A stretch of 64,000 nt of DNA from Raphanus sativus (taxonomy: Eukaryota > Streptophyta > Magnoliopsida > Brassicales > Brassicaceae), in contig NC_079515.1 in NCBI RefSeq assembly GCF_000801105.2, forward strand, positions 4,030,001 through 4,094,000, in the 5' to 3' direction. Both the position numbers and the translations under genes were made by a program. Positions 13,265-25,347 of this stretch are shown piece by piece. Below the pieces are notes generated by a model, which saw only the letters and a list, made by a program, of their open reading frames with translations, did not search any database and was not told the origin of the DNA. The number at the start of each line of letters is the position of its first letter. Positions within the stretch are counted from its first letter, which is position 1.

Positions 13265-14564
13265 TTAAGACTAACATACTACGAAATGCACAGCCCAAAT
13301 TCTCTAGGCCTGAAATCTACCGAAAGTTACTTAAAAGGCAGCTGTGCCTTATTGTATAATTAGATTCTTCGAAGATCTATTTATATAAAATACAGTTCTT
13401 TCTCTCCAGGTTGTGACACGTAGGATTCCAGGTCATCAATTCACTCACTCGCGTGCTGACAAGTGTCCCCTTTTAGTGAAACGCATCGTTCTTTGTTTCT
13501 CTACCATCCGGGCTTCGAATTGGGCTCGACGTCGCGTTATGTTTGGCGGCCCAAAGACCACTTCGCCCTGTAGAAACCTAATCTGCGATGAAGAGCACAT
13601 TTGTGTTCTCTTTCACATCGATCGGTGGAGGCGATGACGTTCCAGTTCCGTAACGGGGGCGTTATGATTTCTTCGACTTTAATCTCATTGTCTTTAATCC
13701 CATTAAATCGAACGCCTACTACGATCTCTTCGGTTGAGTTGTTCAGTCGGCGATCTCATGTATAAATAGGTTCGTATCTCGATTCTGCTAATCGCGTTCT
13801 CGAACCGTATCGTGTTTATTAGCTCATAGTAGTGGAAATTGTGCTTCTAGATTCAAAGGTTTATCACGCTCCTCCGCTTGAGTTCATACATCATAACTAT
13901 TTTTTTTTCATTACATTTTTAGCTTTTCTGTCGTGTTGAATAATTACTTTCCAGTTTTCTGTTTATATCTTTGTTTGACATATTTTGAATAAGACTAATT
14001 AAAACCGTTTATTGATTGTTCTATAGTTTTTTATTTTCTGATTTTAACCGCTTGAATTCATCTCTGATTCAGACGGCACATATGGACAAATTAAACCCGC
14101 TTGAGATCACAAGTCTGATTCAGACGGCGCGGATGGAGATCTTCAAGGGCCTCATAGACACAAAGGTTAACATATTAAATCGGTTCTGTTGGTATTTTAT
14201 CCCAGAATCGGCTAAGCTACTATGATGAAAACCATCATCTGTCCGCTAAAACATTTGTCAACGTTTCTATTTTTATATTTCAGACATTATCTATTTCAAA
14301 GGTTCAATTGATCCATATGATATATATATTGTACTACCATATGCATACTGATAACAGACATAAAGAAAGAGAAACATCATGGTTAACTTGAATATTGACA
14401 GGTGTGTTACATAAGAAGCACTATATATACGTTAATCAGTAGAAGTTTAGTTATGTGTGTGAATGATTGTTTGTTCACTTTTTTCACACAGGAGTGTGAC
14501 AACGTTTAGCGTGAGTGTTATCCAACTTGAAACTGCACTTTGTTTTATCATGTGTGTGTCATAC
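13265..14564 (+). other. Intergenic region with a GC-richer stretch and a small tandem duplication
   Basis: The 13400-13800 stretch is GC-richer than its surroundings, carries GGCCCA-type motifs and a 43-codon frame at 13635-13766 (MTFQFRNGGV start), and could be an old promoter or first exon. At about 14050-14135 a segment of about 46 bp is tandemly duplicated; both copies contain tctgattcagacggc. No gene model can be supported. These may be upstream remains of the pseudogene that follows. Confidence 0.35.
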
Positions 14565-14834
14565 ATGGTTTGTGATGCTGTTGGAGTAAAGGGAAGGAAC
14601 ATTATGAAAGCATCTTCAACTGTCACTACTGAAATTGTCGATCACAGATAAGTCTTTTTAAGGAGAATACAAAATCAATTTTTGTACAGTGATTCTGATA
14701 TGTTTTTGTAGGAATGGTGCAAAGACAGCAGAGGCGACAAACAGACAAACGCTGGGTTTGGAGCAGCAGGGCATGCTCTTAGAACAACGTGGACAGTTTT
14801 CATGATCAGACAAGCTCTCCCAAAGAGTCTGTAA
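14565..14834 (+). pseudogene. ERD7-like senescence/dehydration-domain gene remnant (3' end)
   Basis: Two exon-like pieces encode the C-terminal part of the senescence/dehydration-associated (ERD7-like) family. The first (about 14565-14649) reads MVCDAVGVKGRNIMKASSTV and on to EIVDHR. The second (about 14712-14834) reads NGAKTAEATN and then, in another frame, GFGAAGHALRTTW and MIRQALPKSL before a stop. The expected donor after the first piece is mutated: AG|AT in place of AG|GT. A repeat-like insertion in acaaacagacaaac shifts the frame in the second piece. The upstream two-thirds of the gene were not found. Family membership is from recognition of the conserved motifs; the breaks make it non-functional. 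Confidence 0.65.
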
Positions 14835-15273
14835 TAAAGAGTGTGTTTAATTGATGTCTAAAACCGCAGCCTAATAAAAAAAAGGGAAAGGAGCTTTTTA
14901 AATCAACCGAGAAAAAGAGTTATAAGTGGATATTGTGGTTGTTTGTACATCAGTTTCATTGCCTTGGTGCAAAAGCAATACCCATTTAAAAAATAGGTTT
15001 TGGTTATTGTTGTTGGGGCATGTGTTTCTTTTAGAATCAATAGCTATATGCAAACATAGACACAATATTTTTTATTGGGTATGCTTAGTCACTGAGAATG
15101 ATAGATTTTTTGTATGTCATGCTGCTGTGTTTTTATAATCTCTTTTTAAGTTGTGGTTATTACAAGGGAGAATAGTTGGCAGTGGCAACTGGCAGTAGAA
15201 TGAAGGAGCAATTATATTGAAACAAGGCGAACAAATTGACCTTCGTATCAAAACGTCTTAGCATGAATTAGTG

Positions 15274-16259
15274 CTCACTATATTAAATAGTTAATCTTAT
15301 TATATACATAAAAACAATACTAAGAATTTCTAATAGATGGATGATGTAATAATCATGCAAGCCAATTTCGTAGATTATGCGTGAAAAAACTTCAGTGACA
15401 TATCATGTATTAGCATGTGACAGCCAAAAACAACTATAATATAGATTTTTAACCACAATACAAGTTTGTTATACGTTGTTAATTATAAATTTGATCACCA
15501 ACGAATTCTGAAAAATGACAGTATTGTTATTTGTATGTAAACTTAGACAACATGAGCACGACACAACAATTTAGGTTTAATATATTTTTAATCTATCTTA
15601 TATTTTGCACCAATTTTTTCAAACGTTAAATACTTCATAAATAATTTTTATAATTGACTCATTTTCAATTCAATTAATCTATTGACATCAATATGCTAAC
15701 ATGTATCAATTTTTTCAAATTCATGTAAAATACAAAATACATATATTAATCGTAATTTTTAATATTATCGCAACATCATATTTACGTTAAAAACTAAATT
15801 TATTAATATTATTAAAAGTCTAAAAAGAATGCAAACTATTAAACTTAATAATATTAACCTTACTTTAAATATAAAATTAAATACATTGAACAGAAAAACA
15901 TTAAACATAATAATATTCACTTACAAAAAAATGCAAACTATTAAACTAAAACTGTAAAAATTAAGAATTAAACAAAAAAATAAAAACCGTAAACGTTATA
16001 AAACGTTTTTCTTTCAAAACTCATATAAAACACATGTAAAAAAAATATACAATTATATAGTTACATACATTACTTCACACGTAATGTAGTATTTTACACA
16101 TATAATTTTTTTCACCTAAAATTTTATGAAAGACAAAAATCATTATCATAAACATCTATTGCAAATGCAAACCTAAAACGCCAACCACAAAATAATATAA
16201 AAATAAAAATTTAAATTTTATATAAAGTATATCCCGCCCGTAGGGCGGACCGACCCTAG
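15274..16259 (+). mobile_element. Helitron, non-autonomous (3' terminus clear)
   Basis: A hairpin CCGCCC-GTA-GGGCGG at 16234-16248 is followed by ACCGACC and CTAG (16256-16259), then T. This is the standard Helitron 3' end: a GC hairpin 10-12 bases before CTRR, inserted between A and T. The body is very AT-rich and non-coding. The 5' end is a guess: a TCACTATATTAAATAG stretch at 15274 resembles Arabidopsis Helitron 5' ends but is preceded by C rather than A. The LINE target duplication begins two bases after the following T. Confidence 0.6.
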
Positions 16260-16261
16260 TA

Positions 16262-16278
16262 TACTAAATAAAACTGCT
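16262..16278. repeat. LINE target-site duplication, left copy
   Basis: TACTAAATAAAACTGCT is identical to 22361-22377 on the other side of the LINE. The left copy touches the LINE poly(A) and starts just after the Helitron 3' end. Confidence 0.95.
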
Positions 16279-16449
16279 TTTTTTTTTCCTCAAAAGTACG
16301 TATATTGATATATCTCGTTGTAACAAGAACTACAAGATTTGAACAAAACAAACAAAGGCTTATAGCCATCAGTCCGAATCCACAGACGGATTCACAACAT
16401 TTCTACACCAAAAAATTGATCTAATCTATCTAAAAGCCTTCAATAGATT

Positions 16450-19400
16450 CTATACTTTCTCATAGGATAACAGACTTGAGATCCAAAGTGGACCACCTCT
16501 AGCAACATAAGATTGGTACCACCTGTTTCTTGAAGCACTATCCGCTATGAGAAAAGCACATCTATTAGAGCTTCTCGTTTCAACTTTGCTTTTCCAGCAA
16601 CGAAACTTGCACAAAAAATTCTCCATCTTTTGGTAAGTCTGAGTAAAAGATGGCCACGCTTTTGGTCTTTCAATGACCTTCATAAAGACTGCATCTTCTC
16701 CTGCTATTATAACTTTGTCAACTCTGTGTGCAGCCATACACTCCAACGTCCAGACAAGAGCCAGTTCCTTTGCTTCCTCGAGTGATACAACTCTCGCAAA
16801 GGACCTCCTGCTATGAAACAGGGCTTCACCCGCATTATCCCGAACAATCCAAGCAGCCCCCATCGTTTGTGAATTCTTCAACCATTTGACTCCATAGTTA
16901 CACTTAACCCAATTGGGAGGAGGTTTAGTCCACTTTCGCCTTGTGGAGCGGACCTGCTCCTCCTCTCTTTGTTCACCCTGTTGATCCAATTGCTGAGCCA
17001 GAAACCAGGATGAAGCTTCATTAAAGATCTCATCAACAATTGCTACCGGGTCTTGCTCTTGTGCTTCAAAGACAAATTTGTTCATGTTCTTCCAAATTAG
17101 CCACAAGATCCACGGGTAACATCTTCTAATTTCCACTGGGATCCTGATGTTCTTACTCACTTGGAATAAGTAGCTAAAATTCACAAACAACAAATCCTTA
17201 TGGAAACCATCCTGAGGTGATGGAAAATTTGACAACGCCCAGATTTGTCTAGCCAATTCACAAGTGAACAAAATATGATTCGCAGTTTCATCTTGAATTC
17301 CACACCGCGGGCATTGTAATTCAACTTTCATACCTCTGGTTACCAAGGAAGTTGCAACTGGAATCACATATGATAAGGTTCTCCACATGAATGCTTGAAT
17401 CTTTGGGGCTGTTAATGAATTCCAAGTTTCTTTTTTTAGTGTGTTTAGCGATGGCTGCATTCCAGCTTCTTGAAATTCCATGCTCAAATTATCTCGCATA
17501 GCCAACCAATTCCCTGACTTGACAGTATATTCTCCACTCCTGTTATGTTTCCAGCACCAGTAATCTTCACACCCCACAGCAGTATGAAGTTTGGTGATGA
17601 TCTCAATGTCGCCATGGAAAAAATTTTCCTCAAGGAATTCTCTATTCCATTCCCCTGTCTCTTGATGGATAAGGTCACCAACTTTTAACTCAAGGTTAAC
17701 TATCGGATTTTTCATCCAAGGATTCCAGCGTCCCCCACCAAAGTCACACCATCGATCTATCCAGACATACATAGACTTTCCATTCCCAATCTCTTTCGTC
17801 AAACTTTTCCTGAGAAGTTTTCTTCCATGCAATAGGCTTCTCCACCCATAAGAAGGTCTACTCCCTAACTCCGCTTCTAGGAAATCTGTAGTTTCATAAT
17901 ATCTACTCTTCAGAACAGAAGCCAAAAGAGATTTTGGGTTTTGAAGAACTTTCCAAGCCTGTTTTGCCAACATTGCTTGATTGAAGCTTTCCAAATCTTT
18001 GAATCCCAAACCTCCAAGATCTTTTGGTAAACAGAGAATTTCCTTTCTAACCCAATGTATTTTGCTTTTATGCTCCAACGAGTTCCACCAGAAGTTGGTT
18101 ATAGCACTTGTAAGGTTAGCTATAGTTGTTTTTGGCAATTTAAAACAACTCATTGCATACACGGGAAAGGCAAGAGCCACTGCCTTAAGAAGCACTTCTT
18201 TTCCTCCGAGAGATAAAGATTTTGCAAACCATCTAGACAGCCTTGTCTTCAATTTCTCTTTAATGAATGTAAAAAGCTCTATCTTGGATCCACTGAAGCA
18301 CTCGGGCAAACCTAGATAATTCCCCACTCCACCTTCATTATAGATACCCATAAGGTCTCTAATCTCCGCCTTAGCTTCTTCCTGAATCTCAGCACCAAAA
18401 GAAATTGATGATTTTTGCAGATTTATCACTTGTTCTGTTGCTTCACCATAACAGTTCAAAATTTCTTGTAGTGTTGACGCTTGCTCAAGGTTTGCCTTGC
18501 ACATGAACAAGCTATCATCTGCAAACAACAGATGACTAACCGACGGACCTTGCATGGAAAATCTGATCCCATTTAATCTTCCAGCTTCTTCTGCCTTTCT
18601 CAAAAGATGAGATAAGCCTTCGGCACACAAAACAAACAAGGCCGGAGACATTGGATCGCCTTGTCTCAATCCTCTTTGGGGTACAATCAAGCCATGAGGT
18701 TGGTCGTTGATTAGGACCGAATAAGAGACTGATGAGACACATAACATAGTTAACTCCACCCACTTTGATGAAATCCTAACGCCAATAGCACAGCTCTGAG
18801 ATACTCCCATTCGACTCTGTCGTAAGCTTTGGACATGTCGGATTTGATAGCCATGAACTGAGAGGCCACCGGTTTAAATGTTCTCAAACCATGGACTATT
18901 TCATGTGCCACCAAAATATTATCTGAGATATTCCGTTCAGAAACGAAAGCAGACTGGTTCGGAGACACAATCAACGGAAGCAGTGGTTGAATTCTTTTGG
19001 TCATAATCTTTGCAATAATTTTGTAAAAAACGGAACAGAGACTTATGGGTCTTAGATCAGTCATCTTTACCGGCTTCACTATTTTTGGTATGAGGCAAAG
19101 ATGAGTGAAGTTCCATTCTTTATCAAATGAACCCTGCTGAAAGAATTCATGTACTTCTTTGATCACTTGTCCTCCAATCTCCTTCCAAAATCTTTGAAAG
19201 AATAAAGCATTCATGCCATCTGGCCCTGGAGCACTAGAAGCTTTAATGGAGAACACTGCTTCTCTGATCTCTTCATCCGTCACCACAGAAAGAAGATCGC
19301 TATTCATCTGATCAGTCACCTTCGGAATAAAACCCTCAAAGAAACTCCCAAATTCAGTCGGCTTAGTAGATGAGAATAAGCCTTGGAAATAACTTGTAGC

Positions 19401-20569
19401 AATCTGACCTTTTGTTTCTTCATCCCTATAAGGGCATCCATTTGTATCTTCCAAAATATCCACCCCATTGCGACTCCTTGCCATTTGAACTGACGCATGA
19501 AACGCTTTTGTATTACGGTCTCCACATTTTAACCATTTGTCTTTGCTTCTTTGTTTCCAAAATGATTCCTCTTCTTTAGTAGCTTTCCCCAGTTCCTGCT
19601 TGAGCTCATGTACCCTAACACGACTAGGAAAACTATTAGACTCCTCCTTTTCCAAATCATTCTGAATCCGCAGAATTTTACTATTAGCATTCAGATCAAA
19701 TTGTTTCTTCCAGTTACAGATAGCAGTACAACATCTTCTGATCCTCTCAACCATCCTGATATTGAGATACTCTCTCTGATTCCCCCAAGCTGAGACTATC
19801 CTTTCCTTGAGGTGAGGTAATCCCAAGAGCGATTTATCAAATCTAAACCTTCCTTTTCTACCCAAATGATTGCCTAAAAATTGGACCAACACGGGTCGAT
19901 GATCAGAACCGCGTTTTTCAAGGAATGTTTGACTTACTCTTGGAAACATTTGGAGCCATTCTTTGTTCCCAAAGCATCTATCAAGCTTACATCGAATCAA
20001 ATGCTTGCCTCTACGTCCTCCCCAAGTGAATGGATCTCCTTGACTAACAGGTTCCTTCATCTTACAACTTTGCAACATACTATTAAAGCTTTGAAAGGTT
20101 TCATCACTTCTAGTAGGACCTCCAATTTTCTCATGGTTACCATAAACTGCATTGAAATCTCCAAGCATACACCAAGACCCTCTTCTTTGTGTACCTATTC
20201 TGGAGATCTTCTCCCACACCCACTGTCTCTTTCCTTCATTGGGCTCACCATATATACAGGATACAAAAAAAATTTCTTTCCCCATACGAACACTCATATC
20301 AATAATATTCTTATTAGCAAAGAAGATTTCTACATCAACAGAGTTCTTCCAAAAAACTGCAAGCCCCCACTTCGACTGATAGGATTAATAGTATACACCC
20401 GGTTATAACCTAGCCACACCTGGATATCTACAAGAACATTTCTTGAGTACATAGTTTCCATCAAAAACATAAGCTCAGGGAAATATTTTTTACGTATCTC
20501 CATGAGCCTATTAATTGTCAAGTCCTGAGTAAGACCCAATCCTCGACAATTCCAGGATATTATACTCAT
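16450..20569 (-). pseudogene. LINE ORF2: endonuclease, reverse transcriptase, RNase H (frameshifted)
   Basis: ORF2 starts [12 protein letters not shown]. It has an APE-type endonuclease (WNCRG, GDFNAV, GSDHRPVL), the L1-type reverse transcriptase (RPISLCSVFYKI, SDMSKAYDRVEW, catalytic FADD), a zf-RVT region (PKIQAFMWRTLS) and a C-terminal RVT_3-type RNase H domain ending SLLSYEKV. Two single-base losses break it. One is in a G-run (plus-strand C-run about 20362-20368), after which the reading resumes at 20297. The other is in an A-run (plus-strand T at about 18764-18766), between GFHQ and KWVELT inside the reverse transcriptase. The span of 4120 nt plus two missing bases is a multiple of three (1374 codons), which supports exactly two deletions. 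Confidence 0.93.
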
Positions 20570-22023
20570 TACTCCTTGGACAGTCCCTCCTTCGGAACCG
20601 TCTTTTGAGTTGTTTGCTTGACAGCTTTGGGCACTCCTCCCATCTGCTCAACTGCTTTCCGCTTCTCCACATATCCAATCAACACTCCATCTTGAAGAGA
20701 TATTTTTATATTATCCCTCTGGCCTTCATTAGCTTTGGACTTCCTCTTGTTTTTTCCAGGCTTTTTTCTTACGCCAATCTTCGTTGAGTTAGTCTCGGAC
20801 ATATTGAGATCAAACACATTCAATCTAGAACTCGTAGAACTATTAGTCGATGATGAGGAGTAAGATAAATGTGAAGACCCATGCTGCTCAATTTCCTTAT
20901 TCAAGTCTTCTGTTCTCCATCCTAAGAGAGGGTGAGCTCGTATAGCTGAAGCCATCAATTTGTCACCTTGAGAAGTAGGCGACGTCAACTGTTGTCCAGT
21001 CACTTGTGCTTCATAATCAAACACAACTCCCTTGCCTTTCTGCAAATCTCTGGTCACTGTTGGCACAGGTTCTAAGCTTAAGGCAGATTTCTTCAATATC
21101 GGATCTTTCTCTGCTGCTTTGACTGACGATCTAACCCTTTCCTATCTGATCAGCCTCTCTGCACCCTGAGCCATCTGAAGATATTGTCTCATTCCTTCCA
21201 AAACATCAGGTGCAATCTTTGGTCTCCTTGTATTTGGATTAATTCCAACCTGTGATTCCTCCAGAACACCAAACAAAGGATCAGACTCCAATATCACTGG
21301 CGTGATCTTTTGCTTCATGACACTACCACATGCTCTTCTTATCTCCGCTTCTCTCTGCCTTCGCTGGATGTTGAGCGGACAAACCGACTGATCATGTGTT
21401 AACCTTTGACATGTATAGCACCTCTTCTGGATCCTTTCATTGTGAAAAAAGATCGTAGTCTTCTTACCCAACGGCAGATCAATAACTTTCTCCTTTCGCA
21501 GAGGTCTTGACACATCAAATCTAACTTTGACTCTTTCATAAACATTACTCCTAGCTTTTAGAGGGTCAAAAGCCACCACAATTACCTTGCCCACAATATC
21601 TCCCAAAGCTTCTATTGCTAGCTCCGTTTGATAGTTGATGGGGATGTTTCGAATCTGGACCCATATAGGTATATACTGTAATGAGTCCGGTGGTGGAAAT
21701 TCCTCTCATCTTTCAACCACAATCGCTCAATCCTTGTAAGTGTGCACTCCCTTATCTAACACTTTTAACAGATGATGTTCATTGTCGAAGATGAACTGAA
21801 ATATTTTCTGAGATAAGGCTATACCACGAACTCGACCTTGTTTTTGCCATTTACGCGGCATCTCAAAAATGAAATCCGCCATCTTCTGGTAGTCAAGGTT
21901 GAGAAGACGTCCAATTAGACTTCTTTTGTTTCTCTCAGTTGAGCTGTATTCTGGTAAATCTGGCATGACGAAAGGCGCATCATCATCCTCTTCGAGAGAC
22001 ATGGCCATCAAGGCCTTATCCAT
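20569..22023 (-). pseudogene. LINE ORF1: DUF4283 / zinc-knuckle nucleic-acid-binding protein (nonsense mutations)
   Basis: One frame of 485 codons starts at MDKALMAMSLEE, with an earlier in-frame Met at 22050. It has the DUF4283 region (LIGRLLN, MPRKWQKQGRVRG, FIFDNE) and a CCHC knuckle, CYTCQRLTHDQSVC (C-x2-C-x4-H-x4-C). A low-complexity Ser-rich tail follows and the ORF ends EGLSKE. Three in-frame stops interrupt it: TGA after HTYKD and TGA after IVVER, both where Trp is expected, and TAG after ERLIR. No frameshift is needed. In plant L1 elements this protein packages the LINE RNA. Confidence 0.85.
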
Positions 22024-22360
22024 TGCCGCCGACATCAGAAAAAACCGCAAATAAGGATCTCCTGTAGAATCGACTCTGGATCACCTTAATTCTGGACGAA
22101 ATTACACTGACACTTCGAAACCTTGCTGAAATTTAAACGATAACTTCTCTCCTAAAAAGAACACCAACACCTCTTGGAGAAGAAGAAACTAGAGTCCTAC
22201 AAAGGGAAACGGACTTTGATCTTTAAAACCGTAGCTTCCAATTGACATGCAAAGCCGGTCTCGTCAGATCGAACTTGTTTTTTCGATCGTCTTTCCTATA
22301 ACTTTCTATCGCACCGCTTCTCTTTTTTGTTTCTATAACATCCAAAATAAGATTGGCTTT

Positions 22361-22377
22361 TACTAAATAAAACTGCT
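22361..22377. repeat. LINE target-site duplication, right copy
   Basis: TACTAAATAAAACTGCT is identical to 16262-16278 and marks the 5' end of the LINE at 22360. Confidence 0.95.
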
Positions 22378-22545
22378 AGCTATTTAATTAATTAATTGCG
22401 TCTACTTTGACATCTGTAAAGAAATAATATTATACATAATAATATCGTCTTGGAATCAGCAGGCACCGTGATATTTTCCCAACATGCAAGCATACTGAAT
22501 ACTTTAAATCATCAGCAATTTAAGGATTAGAATGGAAGGACAGAA

Positions 22546-22963
22546 CAAAGGCAGTTCTCCCGCACAAGCAGTTCTCCCGCACTTAAATCACTATTAACGT
22601 TTTTCTGTTTTAAAATACAGTTAGCGGGAGATCTGCATGCAGTTCAATATTTTTTGTTTTTTTGTGCAAAAGACGAGAAATCTGCATGCATATCTCATCC
22701 GCTAGCATTTGATGGTGTTTACGAGAGATCTGCAAATATTCAATTATAAAATATTTTATTTATTTTAATAAATACAATACTTTCATTATATTTTACTCAC
22801 AACTTTAATAATATTAAAACTATCATTGATTATGTATTTATCTTCTATTTTTGTTATATAATTTTACATTTATTTAAATTATTATATTTACATAATGTGT
22901 GTTTAATTATATGTATTATGCAAATATAATAATATAATTGAAATATATATATACTAGTGAAAG

Positions 22964-22998
<35 letters not shown>

Positions 22999-23275
22999 TT
23001 AATTTTAATATTTTCATAATTTGATTTTAAAGTTGTAGTAACATGAATTTAGTGCAAGATTTATTTTGTTTATGTACTTTTTATATTATGTGTGTGTTTT
23101 GATATATTTTATTATAATTTTTATTTTTATCATTAAAAATTATAATAACTGTTTGATCTGCCAGTATGATCCATTTGATCTGCATCTCTCCTGCACGATC
23201 CACTTAATCTGCACTTGTCCAGCTTGATCTATATGATCTGCTTGATCTGTCTTATTTGGACTGCTTTTACCATTC
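22546..23275. repeat. AT-rich block edged by GATCTGC-type motif clusters (possible DNA transposon remnant)
   Basis: The left edge repeats gcagttctcccgcac twice (about 22550-22582) and carries gagatctgcatgca-like motifs. The right edge (23150-23265) contains several tgatctgc or aatctgcac motifs and ends ggactgctttt, an inverted partial match to the left aaaggcagt. The middle is almost pure AT, including (AT)n at 22966-22996. Subterminal motif clusters of this kind are seen in hAT and CACTA non-autonomous elements. No clear terminal repeats or target duplication were found, so the class is left open. Confidence 0.35.
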
Positions 23276-23314
23276 GAAACTTAATACTCATTCATGCATG
23301 CTCCACTTGGCTCG

Positions 23315-23410
23315 GGGGATATAGGTCAGTTGGTAGAGCTCCGTTGTTCTCTTTTTCCATCGAATCAAACTCAAGAACCTGGGACAACGGGCCCTACCAC
23401 ATTCAATGTA
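23315..23410 (+). other. Plastid tRNA-Ala-like fragment (organelle DNA insertion candidate)
   Basis: GGGGATATAGGTCAGTTGG and the following TAGAGCTCCG match, with one difference (G for C in AGCTCAG), my memory of the 5' exon of plastid trnA-UGC. The match ends before the anticodon, so no tRNA can fold. The next 60 bases are also GC-richer than the flanks and may be organellar, but I do not recognise them. A nuclear plastid-DNA fragment is the likely explanation. Confidence 0.45.
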
Positions 23411-23684
23411 AATTCTACCGTGATCAATCATGTGATATATAGAATCGATAAATTGTTGTCTACAGACCAAAAATGCTCCAAAACAACCAAGTGTATACGC
23501 CATTGGTTTCTATCACTTTAATCTCATATACATAAGATCTGTATTTTCTAGTCATCAGTTTAATTGAATGCAATAAACGCTGACAGAAAAGATTGTAACC
23601 CAAATTAAAACGTAAGACAAGACTTCACGGAACCTATATAAACCTAAAGATACGTACGAAAACATGCAAACAAATTTTAGCTTA

Positions 23685-23882
23685 TACAGTATAAACTCTT
23701 TAAATTAATACTCGATAAATTAATATACACTAAAAATCTCTATAAATTAATATAATGTTATAGTCCTAAATTGAGTTTTTGGTCAATTAATATATCGATA
23801 AATTAATAATTTCTATAAATTAATAAAAATTTATAGTTTTGGTGTATTCCCAACATTATTAATTTATAGAGGTTTCACTGTA
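23685..23882. mobile_element. MITE with TACAGTRRAAMCTCTWTAAATTAATA inverted ends
   Basis: A 198-bp element with terminal inverted repeats. The left end reads TACAGTATAAACTCTTTAAA and the inverted right end reads TACAGTGAAACCTCTATAAA. It is AT-rich and non-coding, with internal repeats of ataaattaata. The element at 44028-44700 has the same ends. Flanking TATA or TA could be the target duplication. The superfamily is not certain. Confidence 0.7.
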
Positions 23883-25347
23883 TATTAAAAATATATAATT
23901 AAATAAATGGATTCATGGAAGATTTTCTAGGTATTACGTAGTCCAAACCTTAACTTCCTTCGTTTGGGTTCAAGACTGAGCCCGATAATAGGATGATGCA
24001 GCCAGAGCCCCGAGTCATTGTTATCACCAGTTTACAATCCTACAGACAATGACCCAAGTGCTTATCGGGTTGTGGCTCTATGGCAAATCCAATTGAGAGA
24101 GCGACCCTTATTAAGGCCCATATAATAACCCAATACGATGGGCCAATAAATCCCTTGTTTCTTGGAGACGTGCCATTTCTAAGCAAATATTATTATTTCT
24201 TTTTATATGTTTTCATGTTTCACCCTTGTTTGCTCTTTGGACAGAATAGAAACTGTAAAGCAGCACCAACATTATGGATTTAGGAACACAACCTTATATT
24301 CTTGACAATTAAAAGAAAGAAAGTTCGCAACTTAATATTGATGAACTAACCATAAGTTATAGGGTTTAGATTCGAGCTCCAAATGGAAATGCGTGTGATG
24401 TGGGCAGAATCGTATCAATTTTTTCATCTACTACTTCCGTTACACTACCATACAGCTATTTTAATTCGAACCTTAGCGCACTAATATATCTTGTCGTATG
24501 CTTCGGAGATAGACTTTTCAAACCCAACCCTATCAATCTTATTTTGGATGCTCTATGACTCTTTTATATCTATCTCTTTCACCAAAACAACATAATAAAA
24601 CCATTCCTAGTGGAGCATCCTTGCCGTTACTATCTATCCATACAGTCAGTACGGAAACGACGACTTTTTCCTTTTAGGAAATCTAGTTTTGGACAATCTT
24701 AATAGATCTTTAATGTCGTCAGTATTGTGATGGTTCATGCATAATGCATCAGAGCATTGTTTCTGATTATAAACATTATGAATAACTAGAAAATCTATGA
24801 GTTGAGTTTCTCACATACATTAAGCTCCGTTTTCATGCCTCCTATCAATAGTCCAAATATAGTACTTTTCTATTTATATACTTTTCTGTAACGCTTTTTC
24901 CTACTTTTTCTCAACTATACTCTTAATAATTAAAAGCTCAAACCACCTTTTATCCACCCCGTAACATTCTGTTTTTCTGTTCGTTTTGATTACAGTTCGA
25001 AACTTGATATAAAATCCATTTAACGCATATATTCGAAAAGGTCCTCACAACGTTGACTGAGGCTATCTCCGTCATTTGAGTGTTTCAATCACGTGTCTAC
25101 CTCTTCTTCTTCCTTTTATGTGTCTAAACCTCAGAGTTGTCACTCTAAAAAAGGGAAAAAACCAAAATAGCTCCTAAAAATAAAATAAAAACATCTCATC
25201 CACCGCCGGGGTAATCCCGTAAATTCCCAACAGAACTCTATTCCGCGGCGTAGCAAGAGGGTAGTTTGGTAAATTAAGCAATATCCACTCGGCGGAGTTA
25301 ATTTCACGGTGTCGTTTTCTCTCCTTTCCACTAAAAAACAATAAAAC
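23883..25347. other. Intergenic region and promoter of the DUF604 gene
   Basis: No gene was recognised. The sequence is AT-rich with short scattered open frames. The last 200 bases before 25348 are the probable 5' UTR and core promoter. Confidence 0.45.

Larger units (their letters stand above)
16279..22360 (-). mobile_element. L1-type LINE retrotransposon, full length but inactivated
   Basis: A 6.08 kb non-LTR retrotransposon on the minus strand, flanked by a perfect 17-bp target duplication (TACTAAATAAAACTGCT at 16262-16278 and 22361-22377). Its 3' poly(A), seen as the T-run 16278-16288, abuts the left copy, as target-primed reverse transcription predicts. ORF1 (22023-20569) and ORF2 (20569-16450) overlap by one base in TAATG. 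The order is DUF4283 and CCHC knuckle, then endonuclease, reverse transcriptase, zf-RVT and RNase H. Both ORFs are broken: three in-frame stops in ORF1 and two one-base deletions in ORF2. The intact duplication and full length suggest a fairly recent insertion. Confidence 0.95.

Noticed and set aside
23315..23343. Functional nuclear tRNA-Ala gene
   Set aside because: The match ends before the anticodon stem and no T-arm or acceptor partner follows.
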